From Membranipora membranacea (lineage: Eukaryota > Bryozoa > Gymnolaemata > Cheilostomatida > Membraniporidae): a stretch of DNA of 64,000 bases. Positions 34,701-44,800 of the stretch are shown here, in pieces. Below the pieces are notes generated by a model that was not told the DNA's origin, searched no databases, and saw nothing but the letters and a program-made list of their open reading frames with translations. The position numbers were made by a program, and so were the translations under genes. The stretch spans positions 4,216,001 to 4,280,000 of the forward strand of contig OU612075.1 in assembly GCA_914767715.1 (NCBI GenBank), written 5' to 3'. Numbering within the stretch: the first letter of the stretch is position 1; the number at the start of each line of letters is the position of its first letter.

Positions 34701-37700
34701 AATTTCATTTGTGTTGTTTTATAGGACTCGCGAGGACTATGTGAAATTCTATACTAACAGAAGTAGTATAGACATTCTCAATCATACACATATATCAGTA
34801 TCATTTCACAACTGTTATCTATGGGGTCCCCCATCAAGTAAGTTATGATCATGTTCACATCAAATTAAGTGCTCAGTAAGGACTTTGGGTTTCTCATAGT
34901 CTTAAAATGTTTGGGCCGTTTAAACTCCCTCTAGGAAAGGGAGTTCATTGGTTTAAAGGCGCAGTTCTGTTTAGATCCAGTATTGATTATAGAGGGATAA
35001 ATGGGTTTACATGTGTGGATAGTGATGAGCACTTTTTATTTGTTAAGCTACTTTTCATTGAGAGGGTTATGTCATCAAATTCAACCGGTCACCATTAGAC
35101 CTTCACATGATAGTTATAGCTAAATCAGCCTGGTTAGACCAGATATAAATTAACCCTTTCTCTTCACTAGACCATCGATTGCCATCGACAGATTTCATTA
35201 TGAGAATCTTGTGAAAGATGATAGAAAGTGAGTGGTTGCCTCAGCCTCGCCATGTTTTAGGCCAAATCACCAAGAGAATGCTAGGAAATTTTGTTACCCT
35301 TGTCTTGTTATGAATCTTTGTTTCAGTTGAACAGTATACTGGGATAGACATAGCCAGGCTTACTTTGGAAGGTCTTTCACTCATTGGGGCGATTATCCAC
35401 ATAGTACTTGCCTTACAGAACATATGGCATAACGGAATTAAAACATTCTGGGTGATGATATCAGTGAGTAATTGTATGTATGTAACTTTATTCTCTCATG
35501 GTTTGCCTGCTGTAAAAATTGTTGATAGAAATGCTTTTTTCTAAAACTGTTAATGATTGCATAAAAGCGATTTGTGGCTTACATATAATACAAAAATACA
35601 AAAAGGTAGAAAATAAACTAGAAGAGTGATTTATTCAAAATACTAATAGCCTGAGATCTAAAACGGTCTCTAACCTAATTGTGCGCTTTGTTACCAAAAT
35701 CTGGACCGGTCCTCTGCCGTCACTGAGGTATAATATATTAAATTGATCTATAGCATATCAGTTCAGTCCTGCAATAACATCCAATAAGTAAGAGTGAGCA
35801 GCCATTTTGGATTTGTCCGATTATTATACATAAAGAACTTTTATATTTTCACCCATTATGTTATGTCATAGGCATTTACCCTATAGGAGTTTAGTTTTCG
35901 CTGCATTTAGGATTCGCTTTTCGCCGTTGTTGCCTAGATTGCGAAATTTAGTGTATCTTAAATTAAACTCACTCACCATAGTTTCATAAACAATGTACAA
36001 TTATACAGGAATACACCTCACTTGAGCATGCAAGCTAGCATGGTGTAGTGGTCTAAGTGTCTGCCTTGCAATCTGATGAAGATTTATGCCCTAGGTTCGA
36101 ATCCCAGCTTAGACATTTTTTTTTAATTTTCACTAGTAAGCCTACTAGCGAATTTTAGTACTAGTGAAATTTAGTACCAGGTCCATATAGCGAAATTAAA
36201 CTCTAGCTAAATTAAACTCCTATAGGGTAAATTTAATTCAAAATAAATTTGTGATCAAAAAGTATAAAACAGTAAGACAGGTTTATTTGAATACCCACCA
36301 GTTGAAGCTAGAAATTATAGCTGTTCACTTAAGGAAGAGGTATACACCCGAGGGTGCTGGGGCTTGAACAATCAAGCTTGAAAGCTCCCCCAATGGGATT
36401 TGAACCCACAACTCTTGCGGCACTAATCACCTGGCAGTTAATAGCAAGCGCGCTAACCGATTGCGTCATCTCACCATCCCCAAAAAAGAATGGGTTGATG
36501 GCACTAATTAGCATGCCCGCTATTGACTACTTTTTCTATACATGGAAAAAATGGAGCAATTCCATCCACAAATCTATTTTTGTCTGTTTTTGAACTTGAT
36601 ATGCTGGTCAGAGTAACGCAAATTTTAATCTACACACTACCAATACTACTTTTATTGACAACCTAAAGCTACCACTTATAATTATTTACCAATTCACATA
36701 AGATCAAGTCCATCCATAACACTAAGATCCATAACATAGAGCTAAGCCAGAAACCGTCCCAACGGAATATTGGTGACGACACTCCGACAGGTTGCGCCAC
36801 TTGCTGTTAGGCAGCGATAATCGCCTGGCCTTCGGGCTGGCGCGGTGGCTTCGGCTAAGTACATTGACTCCAGGTCTGCTTGGCTACGCGCGGGGCGGGC
36901 CGCTCTCGGTCGATGATCGACCCACTTGCGTTGAGGCAAGGCACCGTTGGCAAACAACTCAGTAGAGCAGCCTCCACACTGGGATCTGTTGAGACTCATC
37001 GTCGCGCCGAGCGTGCGCCGCTAGCTGGCGAGTCGCGAAGAGCTGCTTCGACTGGCGGCTCCCAAACGACTCGGCCGGTTAAACGAACCGCTAGCTGGTC
37101 TATGTGATGGATCCATAACACTAAGAGATCTTCCAGATTATATTTCTCATCAATCATGCATTACCATCTTTGTGACTTTATTTTTTTCTTTTAGTTTTTG
37201 TTTGGGTATTCTGTAAAACATTCTCAACAAATGAGTATTATCCAAAGATTAAGTTTATATATATATATATATATATCATATGATATAGTTTATTATGTAT
37301 TACAATGTTTATTGTAGTATGCTCCATCTCTTTCCTTGATGTACCTAAGCTGTACGCTGATTATCCTGATGTTACCGCTGAGAGCAGGATGTGAGATTCA
37401 TCGTAATATGTCCCTATTAGAGGTGAGCTGTCAAGGGGAGGCCACACAAACTGTTTTTTGAGCTGTGAAGGGGTGGCTACACAGAATGATTATTTACAAA
37501 AGACGGCTGAATTCATTAGCAATAATTACCCCTTTAGACGACATCTGAGCTCTTTTCTTCTTCGGCAGATTTCCCAATTTATTCAAAAAAAATGGTAGAT
37601 ATCTGATATATATGTTTCTAACGATCACATCGCTCTGGATACTAATTTCACGCATCCTTCAGCACGCAAGTGTTGAAGGTCGTGGGTTCGAGTCCCACTG

Positions 37701-40232
37701 CAGTCAACTGACTACTGGGGATTGTTGGACCCCAGGTGCGCCCCGACCTGGATAGAAACTGAGAGCAAATTGGCGCAGATATTGCGGCTTCGCCCTTAAG
37801 GCAACCACCATCTTGCAACCCATTCTCCGGGATGTGGTGAGTGATGAAACGCTGCCATTTTAACCATCATTTTTTAACCTTGTTGTAGGACTCCTTTGCT
37901 ATTTTTGCCGTGCTGACGCTGACACCTCACTTTTCGTTCTTCTTCCGGATTCACCTCCAGCTCGGACGTTACGTCTCTATGATATCTAAGATGCTCACTA
38001 CGGACCTTCCCAGCTTTCTGTTCATATATGTCGTTTTCCTCATTGCATTCTCACAGGTGATAAAAATGCCCACCACTTTAGAGTGCAGATTGTGTGAGTG
38101 GATCTTGAGGTAGCTGTTTTAATTTTTTTTATGAGATGTTGATAATTTTTGGTCTTTCGACAAATTTTAGATCCAGGGTAGGATTTGGGGCTCGATGCAA
38201 GGACACGAAGGTTTATTACTAGAATTTGATACCGATAACCAGGGCATCTGCCGTCTAGGTCTAAATAAAGTTTAAATTGAACTACTTTACTCTGACATCT
38301 CAAGGCATTCTATCTTCAAAGCTTGATCATTCTAGATAGTATAACGGAAATTGTATAATGTATCTGTAGTATGTGTCAGTTATCATTTCTCTCTTGCAGG
38401 CAATGTATGTAGTGCATCTTAAGAGGTTCAATGGCCTCGCAGATCCAGAGGAAGTGAGCTCATTCTATAGTCCTGATAACGCTCTTATGGGTATGGTTTA
38501 CATGAGTTTAGGTGAGAACTTACCAACAATCAAATAATAATGAGTATGACTATTTTGCAATTTGAAGAGATATTGTGTGTGTCACAAATGCTGTCTCAAG
38601 TCAGGGGGTCCGTATCAAAAGCCATATGATAGAGAACAGAAGACAAAAAATTGTTAATTTTAGGATCAGGCCCCAATTTATAACAAGTTGCTCCAGGAGG
38701 ACTGCAGTGGGATTTGAGCCAAGCTCATTACAAACATCATATCAAGTTGAGCCAAAATAATCGTTGAATATGTGTTGATCATTCCATATCAAGTTATTTT
38801 TTCCCCATACTGATCTGACCTGAGCCTCCATCATCTATACAAGTTTTTGTCAACAGGGGAGTTTGCCGATAACTATGAGGACTTAGACAACACCAACCAT
38901 CCTGCAATCGGCAAAATCATGTTTGTATTATACATGTTACTGGTAACCCTATTATTGATGAACATGTTTATCGCTCTGATGGGCAACACCTACACGCGAA
39001 TAAACTCAACCAAGAAAGAAAGTCTGAGACAGAGGGCTAGAAAAGTACTCGCTATAGAAATGACTGTGTCACCATGTGAGTATTTACAGAAGTACCCACA
39101 TAAAGCCTTATTTACCACATATAGCCTAATTTACCACATATAGCCTGATTTACCACATATAGCCTGATTTACCACATATAGCCTTATTTACCACATATAG
39201 CCTTATTTACCACATATAGCCTAATTTACCACATATAGCCTGATTTACCACATATAGCCTAATTTACCACATATAGCATAGCCTTATTATCCGCATTAAA
39301 TTGTATCACAGTGAAATAACTTCTGTTTTGCTTAAAAAAACAAAAGTGGAACCACTGAGACACGGGATGAGCGTTAGCAGGTTTTGAAGAGTCCATATGA
39401 ATTTGGAGTCTTTGTCACTGCCTCAAAAATACAGCGTTCCAAAAGCTCACATACATCATGAGGCTAGCACTGCATCAGGTGTTCGGCAGCTGGTTTGAAC
39501 TTGCATCTGCATGCATTTTGGGTTGCTCCCCAAAATAGTTCAGGCGTAACAACTCAAAATTCTGACAAAGTGGTATCGGGCGGTTGTAATGGTTTCATGA
39601 TAATTTATGCCAATGTATTCATTGATTCAAGGGTACAACAGGCCTGTAGTTCTAGGGGAGGCAGGGAGGCACTGCCTTCCCTAGAAATCTAAATACAGTG
39701 GCCTAAATTCACCATATTTGAATAATCTTTGTCAGAATCGGCTCCACTGAGATTAACATTTTACTGCCCTTAATTGCTTGGGGAGGAGCTTCTGCATCCT
39801 TGCTGGTGACACTTTGGCCTTGCCTTCCCTACCATTTCTTCTAAACTACGCCCCTGTACAATATGACACCTGTTGTGATTTATTATCACTATGCATTATC
39901 ATTTATCAGCTCGTCGATTAAGATACCAAGAAATATACTCCGAGGAACGAAAACAGAAGAATACAGAGAGTGGAACAGATGTCAGAGAAACAACCAAACG
40001 TACAGACAAGCAAAGTAGCTCCAGTGTACGGTCAAGTCTATCTTCAAGTCCATGTTTAAGTCCAAGTTGCAAAATGGAACGATTTATAGTGATACGCAAA
40101 ACACTTAGTGAGCAGAAGAAGAAATGGCATAAGGAGAGAACACAGAGCTTAGATAAAATGTTTGACAGCATGAAAGGGAAAATTGATGAATCTATCGAGA
40201 CATCAGTCAACGACAATGGTGCACAAACATAA
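25765..40232 (+). CDS. TRPV-family cation channel, paralog B
   Basis: Sixteen exons: 25765-25843, 26305-26476, 27094-27239, 27721-27984, 28118-28360, 28549-28686, 29132-29263, 32973-33172, 34168-34337, 34725-34837, 35327-35463, 37318-37422, 37889-38056, 38400-38511, 38857-39075, 39910-40232; 906 residues in frame. The N-terminus (MSAAVKNQTQ, WYSLLDVQGY) matches paralog A but lacks MGxxxS. Residues 84-132 are basic; 133-149 carry five Cys (C133, C137, C141, C146, C149). Ankyrin repeats span about 175-455 ([74 protein letters not shown]). S1 is in exon 9; the loop has NRS and NHT sequons; S2 to S5 are in exons 11-13; the pore ends MSLGEF; S6 has LLMNMFIALMGNTY. The C-tail is long, Ser-rich (SSSSVRSSLSSSPCLSPSC) then basic. 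Intron phases from exon 5 on equal paralog A. It may co-assemble with A; that is inference. Confidence 0.92.
25961..26113 (-). mobile_element. tRNA-derived SINE, family B, copy 1
   Basis: On the minus strand the head reads GGCAATCGGTTAGCGCGCTT (A box) and GTGGGTTCGAATCCCATCGG (B box). The body is CAGCACCCTCGGGTGTATAC then CTCTCCC. A second copy in the same orientation lies at 36331-36483, about 80-85% identical by eye. Located in TRPV-B intron 1. Confidence 0.88.
26992..27040. repeat. recurrent hairpin family, copy 3 (longest arms)
   Basis: ATCACCTAGCCTGTCTTGA / TTGTCGAGACAGGCTAGGTG followed by AT: about 21-bp arms with few mismatches. Lies in TRPV-B intron 2, about 55 bp before exon 3. Confidence 0.75.
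27596..27690. repeat. short tandem repeat of ATGAGTCATG/ATCA units
   Basis: Repeated ATGATCAATGAGTC and GAGTCATGAGTCATG motifs, partly palindromic (GTCATGACTCAT). Lies 30 bp before TRPV-B exon 4. It contains several TGAGTCA-like cores, the AP-1 consensus; whether they act is unknown. Confidence 0.7.
28701..28898. mobile_element. small inverted-repeat element in TRPV-B intron 6
   Basis: TTGAATGCAAACGTCCTAAA at the left pairs with TTTAGGACGTTTGCATTC at the right; about 198 bp, AT-rich interior, no coding. A target duplication is not clear. Confidence 0.65.
29320..32655 (+). mobile_element. decayed non-LTR retrotransposon (CR1/Jockey-like LINE)
   Basis: An open frame from 29320 to about 31390 holds an APE-type endonuclease (TNCRSLNARK near 29943, LTETWF near 30020, VGGGAAIY, ILLVGDFNR near 30345) and the start of the reverse transcriptase (LSDYRPISLL near 31340). 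A frameshift near 31388 moves the rest to another frame (FIDMSKAFD near 31550, MGAPQGTKLGP near 31715, YADDLTLYS near 31815). A second shift near 32170 precedes the last 110 codons. No gag-like first ORF is evident, so it is probably 5'-truncated. The 3' end is an AT-rich tail with CATA microsatellite (about 32650). Same orientation as TRPV-B, within its intron 7; inactive. Confidence 0.92.
34338..35326. other. TRPV-B introns 9 and 10, nothing notable apart from exon 10
   Basis: Apart from exon 10 (34725-34837), only a weak inverted repeat around 34917-34945 (GTTTAAACTCCCT / AGGGAGTTCATTGGTTTAAA) is seen, loosely like the GGGAGTTT hairpins. Confidence 0.4.
35880..36227. mobile_element. inverted-repeat element (TA target) enclosing a tRNA-like unit
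   Basis: Ends CCCTATAGGAGTTTAGTTTT and AAATTAAACTCCTATAGGG are inverted; TA flanks both (35878-35879 and 36228-36229). The 348-bp element lies in TRPV-B intron 11. Its middle contains the pol III-type unit at 36032-36123. Secondary repeats (GCGAAATTTAG, ACTAGTGAAATTTAGTA) lie between. Tc1/mariner-like MITE by its target site. Confidence 0.8.
36032..36123 (+). repeat. tRNA-like (pol III-type) sequence inside the MITE
   Basis: Has an A-box-like TAGCATGGTGTAGTGG, a B box (AGGTTCGAATCCC) with a partly paired T arm, and a T-run (36115-36123) that could stop pol III. The 5' acceptor strand does not pair with the 3' strand and the anticodon arm is irregular, so it is tRNA-derived rather than a working tRNA gene. 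Confidence 0.6.
36331..36483 (-). mobile_element. tRNA-derived SINE, family B, copy 2
   Basis: Same head and body as the copy at 25961-26113: GCGCGCTTGCTATTAACTGC, GTTGTGGGTTCAAATCCCAT, CACCCTCGGGTGTATACC. Inserted in TRPV-B intron 11, about 100 bp from the MITE at 35880-36227. Confidence 0.88.
36728..37110. mobile_element. GC-rich 383-bp insert flanked by 16-bp direct repeats
   Basis: ATCCATAACACTAAGA occurs at 36712-36727 and again at 37111-37126. Between them the DNA is strikingly GC-rich (e.g. GGCTACGCGCGGGGCGGGCC, GTCGCGCCGAGCGTGCGCCG) while both sides are AT-rich. The extreme ends are weakly inverted (CCATAACATAGA / TCTATGTGATGG). It could be a retroposed RNA (long target duplication) or an unusual DNA element. 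Open frames on both strands across it reflect GC content. No known RNA was recognised. Confidence 0.65.
37655..37863 (+). mobile_element. tRNA-derived SINE, family A, copy 2
   Basis: B box GTGGGTTCGAGTCCCACTGC, then ACTGACTACTGGGGATTG, GAGAGCAAATTGGCGCAG, CTTCGCCCTTAAGGC and the end CCATTTTAACC. Matches the minus-strand copy at 1595-1790. It ends 26 bp before TRPV-B exon 13. Confidence 0.82.
39100..39275 (+). repeat. 19-bp minisatellite, 9 copies, just after TRPV-B exon 15
   Basis: Unit ATTTACCACATATAGCCTD, where the last base varies between A, G and T. Starts about 25 bp after the exon 15 donor (39076). Confidence 0.9.
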
Positions 40233-41804
40233 CCCGGATAAAACATGTTGCATCTACTCAATAGAGGAGTGTCATTGGACAAGGCCTTTACTTTGGCCAG
40301 CTCCCTTTGTTGTTATTAACATTATCTTCAGTTTGCTTCATAATCTTACCAGAAAAGTTTACAATCGTAACTATTTAACACCTTCTCACACTCTCCCCTC
40401 CCCCATGGTGTGATGAAATCTTTTCAACAACATACAGTGTGTGCAAAATTGCAATGATAACTTTTGTCAAGTTCTTCTTATTGAGCAGAATCAGGAGTTA
40501 TCTTCTGTTTTGACAGCACAAGATAACTCCATTATTTGCTACTGGACATTCAGATTAATTTGTTTGTGGAAATACAACCTCCCTGCTAGATCCTTGCTTT
40601 AAATTTGATCCTTGATCACCTAACCAAGCTCAAGGATTTAAAATCCTCTATATATCGTCCTGCATTGGCGGTGAAAACATTCTTTGTTATCTACATTTCA
40701 ATGCCAACGTTACCCTGTCTTGACAGGTTTGTCAGGACAGGCTAAGGACATCTGTGAGGTAATGTGCCGTCAGTATAATGCAGAGAACAAAACCCATCAT
40801 ATCTTCATCCTCCTTTTGCTGTGACTCATGCTTGGAAAACCCCCTTGAGGCTTAAAACTACTTTTTAAGGATCAAAAGGAAATTCCTTGTTCAGGTAATC
40901 CCCTTGGGCAAACTGTTGGCTAAATTTTACCTTCTCCCATTTTATATAGATTTATTCAAGTTTAAAACTTACATCATGTAGTTTAAATAGATGTTTGTGA
41001 AAATATAGGGTGTATGTCTTCATGTACATTAATGCTATTTCTCGGTATATTTATGAGTCCATATTGCCAAATACACTGCTGCTACACTGAAAAATATGAG
41101 TTTTTGCCACATGGGACTTCATAAGGATCTTATATGGTGCGGGAAAAAGTTCACAGATCTAAATCGAAGTCAAGCAGTGCATTATAAACCAGAGCAGTAC
41201 TTCTGTGTAATAGTGCAAGATGAATATAGGGCAGACAAAGATGGTGCCGATGATCAAACGCACAAAAATATTATTATTAATTGATCCAATAAGATCAGAG
41301 TTGTTTCGGCTTAGAAAGCTCACTGATCAGAAGGAAAGAAAAATTAAGAGAAAAATATCCATGATGAAATCAAAAATCCAATTACAGTGATCGGAGGAAA
41401 AACAGTACTCAAAAATCCTAAATACCAAGTTATGAATATTTTGTACCGTAATAAGCACTATATAGTTATAACTATTGTTTTACTCCATGAGCAAAATTTG
41501 ATTTGAAATTGGGAAGCTATTACTCTAAAAATGTGAGAACAGGGGGTTTGGTGAATGTCAAAGCCTAGCATGCAATTATAGCATCACACAGAGTGGTGAT
41601 GTACATTCGGTGATGTACGTGTGTATGTATGTATGTACGTATGGTGGTGTACGTTTGACCCGTGTGCATAATTGCCAGCATAAATTTAAACAGCTGGGAC
41701 AATATTGTACTTGGTAAGTCAGTGGCTGTGATTTCAGGTCCAAACAGCATACCCACCAGACCGCGACGGCGCTGACGGTCATATGCTGGAAAAGGTCACC
41801 CGGG
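40233..41804. other. convergent 3' region between TRPV-B and the Cys-loop receptor gene
   Basis: Both neighbours end here, facing each other. No canonical AATAAA was found for either gene in a quick reading. Holds the hairpin at 40712-40744. No further gene seen. Confidence 0.45.
40712..40744. repeat. recurrent hairpin family, copy 4
   Basis: ACCCTGTCTTGACAGGT / TTGTCAGGACAGGCTA; arms of about 14 bp. Lies 480 bp after the TRPV-B stop. Confidence 0.65.
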
Positions 41805-44800
41805 TCAATCATGAAAGTAATACACAACCCAATAAATGATATTCATCACTAGAAAGGCTAGGGGAAACAGTATACGTGATATGGTATCGAGCTGACTGAC
41901 GCTGTTAGCCAGGTGACCGGCCTTACGGGCTCGTCGCCTCATAGAGTTTCGATACTCGTGACTTCCCTTCAGACAGGAGAGCAGCTTATTCCAGAATGTC
42001 TCCTCTTTGTATTTGTTTCCTGTTGATATCATGCTGATGCCTTTAGCTAAAGCAGATTTCTTCAACCGATTCTGTGGAAACAAAAGAATTGCCTTGAATT
42101 GTCGACTTTTAATGGACAAGTTTGGTAAGTATAAATACAACTGTATTTAAACAAATATACAATAGAAAATGGCAAGGTGGGTGGAATTCATTTGTTTCCG
42201 CCACTTATACGTGAAGCAGGCTCTCTTCGATATCAAGTTGGACGGTAAATACCAGTCTTGGAACAAGAGACGTAGTAATCTTTTTGAAATAATGTTTTAA
42301 CGAAAACCTCCTAACAACGTTCTTAAAAAAATAGTATACTTGTTTCCATTTTGTTGCATTTATTCAGTTTAGAGTTGTCCCCTGCCAGGTCAGCAGCTCT
42401 TAACACACACAAAATGGATCAAGCTGATCTGACATGGAATCGCCTTGAAAGGCCTTGACTCATCCTGATCCTTAGGCAGGAACATTGACTTTAGCGCTTA
42501 TTAAATTTGATGCACTCTAAAGTTAACGCCTGATATGTAAGTTTACATTGGAAGGGTATTTTTGACTTCTCTTGGGAAATCTAGCTGGTCTAGACTGTAC
42601 AAGATAGATTAGCCATGTTAATGTATTTAATGTTAATTAAGCCAATCAACAGTATACATTTTACCCAAACTGCTGGCGAGCACATGAAACCGAAGCCATT
42701 ATCATGTACTGTTAACATAACCAAAAAAAATCATCATCATTTATGCCCCGATTACGTCTTCAGCAACGTGTGAAATGCCTCAAAATCTGGCAATTAGAGA
42801 TGTTTGCGATAATCATTACCGCTGGGTAAACATCAAATAAACAGCTTTGAAGCCTTGAGAGGTGTGCTGTGCATAATTGCACTGGGTTACCGAGATGTTT
42901 TGTTTGGAGGCGGTAGTTGTTCATAATTGTGCACTCGTACCGCCCCCAAACCAAACAGCTCTGGCTCTTAAGCTATGCATAGCCTGAAATGTTCATAACA
43001 GTACATGACAGAAGCATTCCAAGTTGCGATTAGGTGGAAGCGAAGCAGATCTAATACATCCGCAACAAGATATAATATCTACAATCATAACCAACGACGC
43101 AACGATATCTGACGACATATCTCTATATGTGATCTGGTATAAGAGGTAACAGTCCCAGTTAGCAACCAACAATTCATGAATATTATTCACATAAGAAAAC
43201 CTTTTAAAAAAAATAAATTTAACTATGGTTTAAATTCACCAAAGTACCTGATAAAGAATTTGATCCAACTCATGTCACATAATAGTTTCTAATATCTGTG
43301 TTTAATTACGCGATGATGGATGGCAGAATTGGACATGCATTTAACCCTTCTGGTAAACCACATGCCTCCTCCTCTCCAGATTGACACTGAGACGATGTCG
43401 GAATAAGTTGATAGGGCGACAAAGGGACATTAAACAGTGCAGCGATATACAAGATCATTAAATGCTCAACAAATATCATAAAAAAGCTTCTAACTCTATG
43501 ACAAGCTGGGCACTCTTACCAATATAATATTACCAACTTTAGTATAGTCTCTCTTCTGATGAAACCAATGAACGCAATTATTAATACAATATATAATATA
43601 ATATTTTAATATAATATTATATTATTAATATGATACATACATCATACATATACCACCTAGCATGCTAATAATTTTTTATGCTCAATTTTAGGCGATTATT
43701 GCAAGTTTCTGTCAGGAGATGCAACTTTATGCAATTCTATGCAGTTTTATGCATTATCAGATGCCACATAATCTGAAAATATGCACGATTGCTTGGGCAC
43801 ACGTCAAAGGGGATATCTCTCCCAATGCTTACTCAAGCACATTTTCACATTCTGTACCAAGATATTCGAGTCTTCCAGCAACCATTTGATTGTCATGTAG
43901 CAATGTGAGCACAGGAGCTTACAAACAAGACACTTGAACCTTGAATAAACATTCCCGCTAATCTACATTGGGAGCTGGCATTCCAATACATCACAGTCAT
44001 GGAGCAGTATATATATAAATACTATAGACTACCCAACCAAGGTTCCATCATAATGCAAAAGTGTGAATTCCAAGATGGCGGTTAGTTTTAAAAGCCTCGT
44101 TATGCTGCTATTAGATGTTCGGGGTACTCACATAGGCTTTAATGTTCATCACAGCTATCTGAGTTCGATATATCAAAATTATAATGAAAGTGACCAAAAG
44201 GAGTCATACAGGGTAGGTTGCACAACTCCCATAAAACTTGCATTGTGGGATTGTTTGGTGCATGCTCTATTTTCCCTGAAGTAATCCGATCCTACACTAA
44301 GAAATGGAAAGATTGGAAGATGGCCTTTGGCTGGAAAAATATTAATTGAATGACGGCTGCAATATTATAGTCTGATATGAACGACTAAGCTATAGATCGG
44401 TAGGTAGAAGGAATGCTCGTGTTTAAGCGTCGAATGTTTTGCTTTATTTTAGGATTTCATCAACATGAAGTTTTCAGGGAACGGTATAATTTCCTTCATT
44501 GCTAGCAAGAGAAAGAGGTTATATTGTGTGGGCAAATTCTCTCGCGGGAACCAGTGATGTATTATAGGGTTGTGTTACTTCGGTTTGATTTTTTCTATTC
44601 TTGTGGGTTAACGGGTCTAGGGTTAGAAATGTGTAATAAATGAGCTTGGTGAAATGTGAATATCAGTTGTTATAACGATCTCATAGTCATCATGGTGTAA
44701 AATCTATGGAAACGAGTCGTTTACCTTTTTGTTTTTATTTATCTAAACCAAGACAGAACGAGCTGACGGGATGATGGGATATTTTACCTGTACAATTGTG

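Noticed and set aside
36032-36112. Functional tRNA gene
   Set aside because: B box and T arm are present, but the acceptor stem does not pair and the anticodon arm is irregular.
36742-37107. Open frames on both strands in the GC-rich insert
   Set aside because: High GC removes stop codons; no splice context, no recognisable protein.
39100-39275. CRISPR-like array
   Set aside because: Units are contiguous 19-mers without spacers, in an animal intron.
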